Source: JAVBNT01 sp031551355 (GTDB taxonomy: Bacteria > Vulcanimicrobiota > CADAWZ01). Taken from it: a DNA stretch of 64,000 nucleotides. Of this stretch, positions 62,623 through 64,000 are shown piece after piece. The translations under genes and the position numbers were made by a program. Under the pieces are notes generated by a model that saw nothing but the letters and a program-made list of their open reading frames with translations, was not told where the DNA came from and did not search any database. The stretch spans positions 1 through 64,000 of the forward strand of contig JAVBNT010000006.1 in the NCBI GenBank assembly GCA_031551355.1, read 5' to 3'. Position 1 is the stretch's first letter, and each line of letters begins with the position of its first letter.

Positions 62623-62994
62623 TTATTTATTCAAACGGTTGATTTTATTCTTCCTGCCCGAAGACGATCCCTCTTCAATCCTAATATACGACGGGTATTG
62701 TTTTCGTATCTCAAGCAAAGCTTTACAGATCGTCTCAAGCAAAAAAGCTATATTTGCGCGGTTTTTCTCACAAGATACAACCGGAGATTCAAAAAAAAGA
62801 TAGCCCTCACTGCAGCGGTAAAAATCATCACTGCCGGTAACCGACTCGACTCCCAAAACGGCAGTCTGCAAAAGCGCGGAAACAGCAGCGCAGACAATAT
62901 CGGTACCATGCCCGGAAAAACCGGCATGTCCGCAAGACTCAACGGCGGCAATCGCTCCATCGCGGTCTCTTTTTATTTTTATAACTACAGGCAT
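62623..62994 (-). CDS. prp: ribosomal-processing cysteine protease Prp
   Basis: About 123 residues. The signature GHAGFSGHGTDIVCAAVSALL has the catalytic His and Cys of Prp (YsxB). In Staphylococcus, Prp removes the N-terminal extension of L27. The start is uncertain: ATG 62994 (GGCGGTGA upstream) fits family length; ATG 63012 or 63087 would add an atypical extension. It lies behind rplU, as in Firmicutes, but rpmA is 19 kb away in this window. Confidence 0.88.
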   Translation of the reverse strand: MPVVIKIKRDRDGAIAAVESCGHAGFSGHGTDIVCAAVSALLQTAVLGVESVTGSDDFYRCSEGYLFFESPVVSCEKNRANIAFLLETICKALLEIRKQYPSYIRIEEGSSSGRKNKINRLNK

Positions 62995-63105
62995 TAGCTT
63001 CACCGCCGGCATATTTTTAAAAACAATTTCTCTAAGTAATATAAAAAGACCGGAAAAACAAAGTAACCGGCCTTTATACATATTCAAAAAAACTAAAAAC
63101 TATAA

Positions 63106-63426
63106 TTATTTACCTACATTTATAGAATCTATTGAAAGAAGCGTATACGGCTGGCGATGGCCTCTCTTAATTCTAATTCTCTTCTTAGGTTTATAATGGA
63201 AAGCAATAACTTTCTTACCCATTCCATGGTGCAGAATTTTACCGTCTATAGAAGCTCCGGCAACATATGGTGTCCCTATCGCTACCGAAGAATCGTCTTT
63301 TACAACAGCAATTACTTTGTCGAATTTTACGGAAGCATTCTGCTCTGCATCCAGTTTGCTTACTCTGACTTTATCTCCAGCCGATACTTTATACTGTTTA
63401 CCGCTGGCTTCCAATATTGCATACAT
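63106..63426 (-). CDS. rplU: ribosomal protein L21
   Basis: 106 residues: MYAILEASGKQYKVSAGDKV, VIAVVKDDSSVAIGTPYV, KVIAFHYKPKKRIRIKRGHRQPYTL. Standard length and motifs; it binds 23S rRNA. GAGGGAGG precedes the ATG. It heads the prp-ileS-lspA-lgt run. Confidence 0.98.
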   Translation of the reverse strand: MYAILEASGKQYKVSAGDKVRVSKLDAEQNASVKFDKVIAVVKDDSSVAIGTPYVAGASIDGKILHHGMGKKVIAFHYKPKKRIRIKRGHRQPYTLLSIDSINVGK

Positions 63427-63498
63427 AATTTATGTAGCCTCCCTCACATAATGGTAAATGAAAATTCATTACATTTATAATTTTAAAGATTACCCTAA

Positions 63499-63528
63499 AT
63501 GCTATCACAAAGAACAATGCTTTGTCAA
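63499..63528 (-). promoter_or_regulatory. rplU promoter
   Basis: On minus TTGACA (63528-63523), 18-base spacer, TAGCAT (63504-63499), about 75 bases before rplU. Confidence 0.55.
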
Positions 63529-63663
63529 TATAGAATGCCGGGCATTTTACCTCAGTCATAAAAACTTTAATTTACATCAAATCCCCCATAGGTTTCGCTG
63601 CTTTATATATAGAATATTATAAACAAATTCAGTTTTTACAAAAGATACATGAGGAGTCAAACC

Positions 63664-64000
63664 GTGTTACATAAAGTGTCAAAAATATTCTGTATTTTCG
63701 CCGTTGCCGCATTTATCGGCGGACAGGTTTCAGCGTCACCTATTCATGATGCGGCAAGTGATAAGGACATCAGAAAAGTATATCAGATACTGGAAGAATC
63801 GCCAAACGAAAAAAAATCAAAAAACATTTACGGCTGGACGGCTCTGCACATTGCAGCGGCAAACGGCGATCTTAACATGGCAAAAATGCTTCTGGAAATG
63901 GGAGCCGATCCCAATGCCAAAGCAAACAACGGACATACGCCGCTGCATAAAGCAGCCTATGCAGGTCATGAAAAAATGGCGGAGCTGCTGATTGCCGGCG
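63664..64000 (+). CDS. secreted ankyrin-repeat protein (partial, continues right)
   Basis: A GTG start at 63664 follows GAGGAG and opens a frame that is unbroken to the window edge (112 codons). It has a signal peptide (SKIFCIFAVAAFIGGQVSAS) and then ankyrin repeats: YGWTALHIAAANGDLNMAKMLLEMGADPNAK (in part) and NGHTPLHKAAYAGHEKMAELLIAG. Ankyrin repeats bind proteins; export suggests a role in the periplasm or outside. Frames on other phases here are shadows. Confidence 0.88.
   Translation, partial: MLHKVSKIFCIFAVAAFIGGQVSASPIHDAASDKDIRKVYQILEESPNEKKSKNIYGWTALHIAAANGDLNMAKMLLEMGADPNAKANNGHTPLHKAAYAGHEKMAELLIAG

Overview
The window is a stretch of bacterial chromosome of fairly low GC content (I estimate about 40%). 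The repertoire points to an anaerobe: hybrid cluster protein, rubrerythrin with a Fur/PerR regulator, phosphotransbutyrylase and a rubredoxin-like FMN glutamate synthase. Exported proteins and lipoproteins are abundant (SecDF, Lgt, LspA, a LolA-like protein, alkylsulfatases with signal peptides), which fits a two-membrane cell. I cannot name the phylum from sequence alone; a Riflebacteria/Wallbacteria-like candidate lineage would fit, but that is a guess. L27 carries the N-terminal extension that the protease Prp removes, and Prp is also present; this pairing is best known from Firmicutes and Fusobacteria.

Layout. 1-165: end of an IS200-type element with the start of its transposase. 0.2-4.4 kb: two paralogous secreted alkylsulfatase-like hydrolases with matching promoters. 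4.7-9.3 kb: Ptb, an RNase H-like/Nudix fusion, an APH-like kinase, duplicated Hsp20 genes and a tRNA-Thr. 9.3-10.3 kb: no annotated-size gene, but a compact locus with a 30-residue hydrophobic peptide, its own promoter and a full antisense transcription unit. I read this as a candidate type I toxin-antitoxin module; it is the most novel-looking item here. 10.3-16.3 kb: methyltransferase, GNAT, a seven-repeat lipoprotein, a frameshifted transglutaminase-like gene and the glutamate synthase-like oxidoreductase. 16.3-21.7 kb: redox stress block (PerR-like, rubrerythrin, Crp/Fnr regulator divergent from hcp, NFU protein). 21.7-27.7 kb: decayed membrane-protein genes, LolA-like protein, UDP-glucose dehydrogenase, a phosphodiester-glycosidase-type exported protein, and STAS and YtxH proteins.

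28.4-36.4 kb holds two related signalling proteins, each with a cyclic-nucleotide-binding domain and two HD-GYP-type domains. One lies in an operon with a LexA-like protein that lacks its Ser-Lys dyad and with mtaB; the other lies with a lipoprotein and a CCA-adding-type enzyme and has lost its HD doublet. 36.4-38.6 kb: a solitary TupA-like binding protein, a RelBE/ParE-type toxin-antitoxin pair and two copies of a hairpin-rich repeat. 38.6-43.6 kb: rpsF-ssb-rpsR-rplI-dnaB and rpmA-obg. 44-51 kb: SulP transporter, Ig-like exported protein, murB, and a tandem-duplicated TPR gene pair. 51.3-63.5 kb: tgt-secD-secF and the housekeeping run rplU-prp-orf-ileS-lspA-lgt-pmt-rluD, all on the minus strand. 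The window ends inside a signal-peptide ankyrin-repeat gene.

Two kinds of small dispersed repeats recur in the gaps: about 75-bp elements bounded by CTCACAGAG/CTCTGTGAG (four copies), and a hairpin with arms like GTGCTAAGC (two copies).
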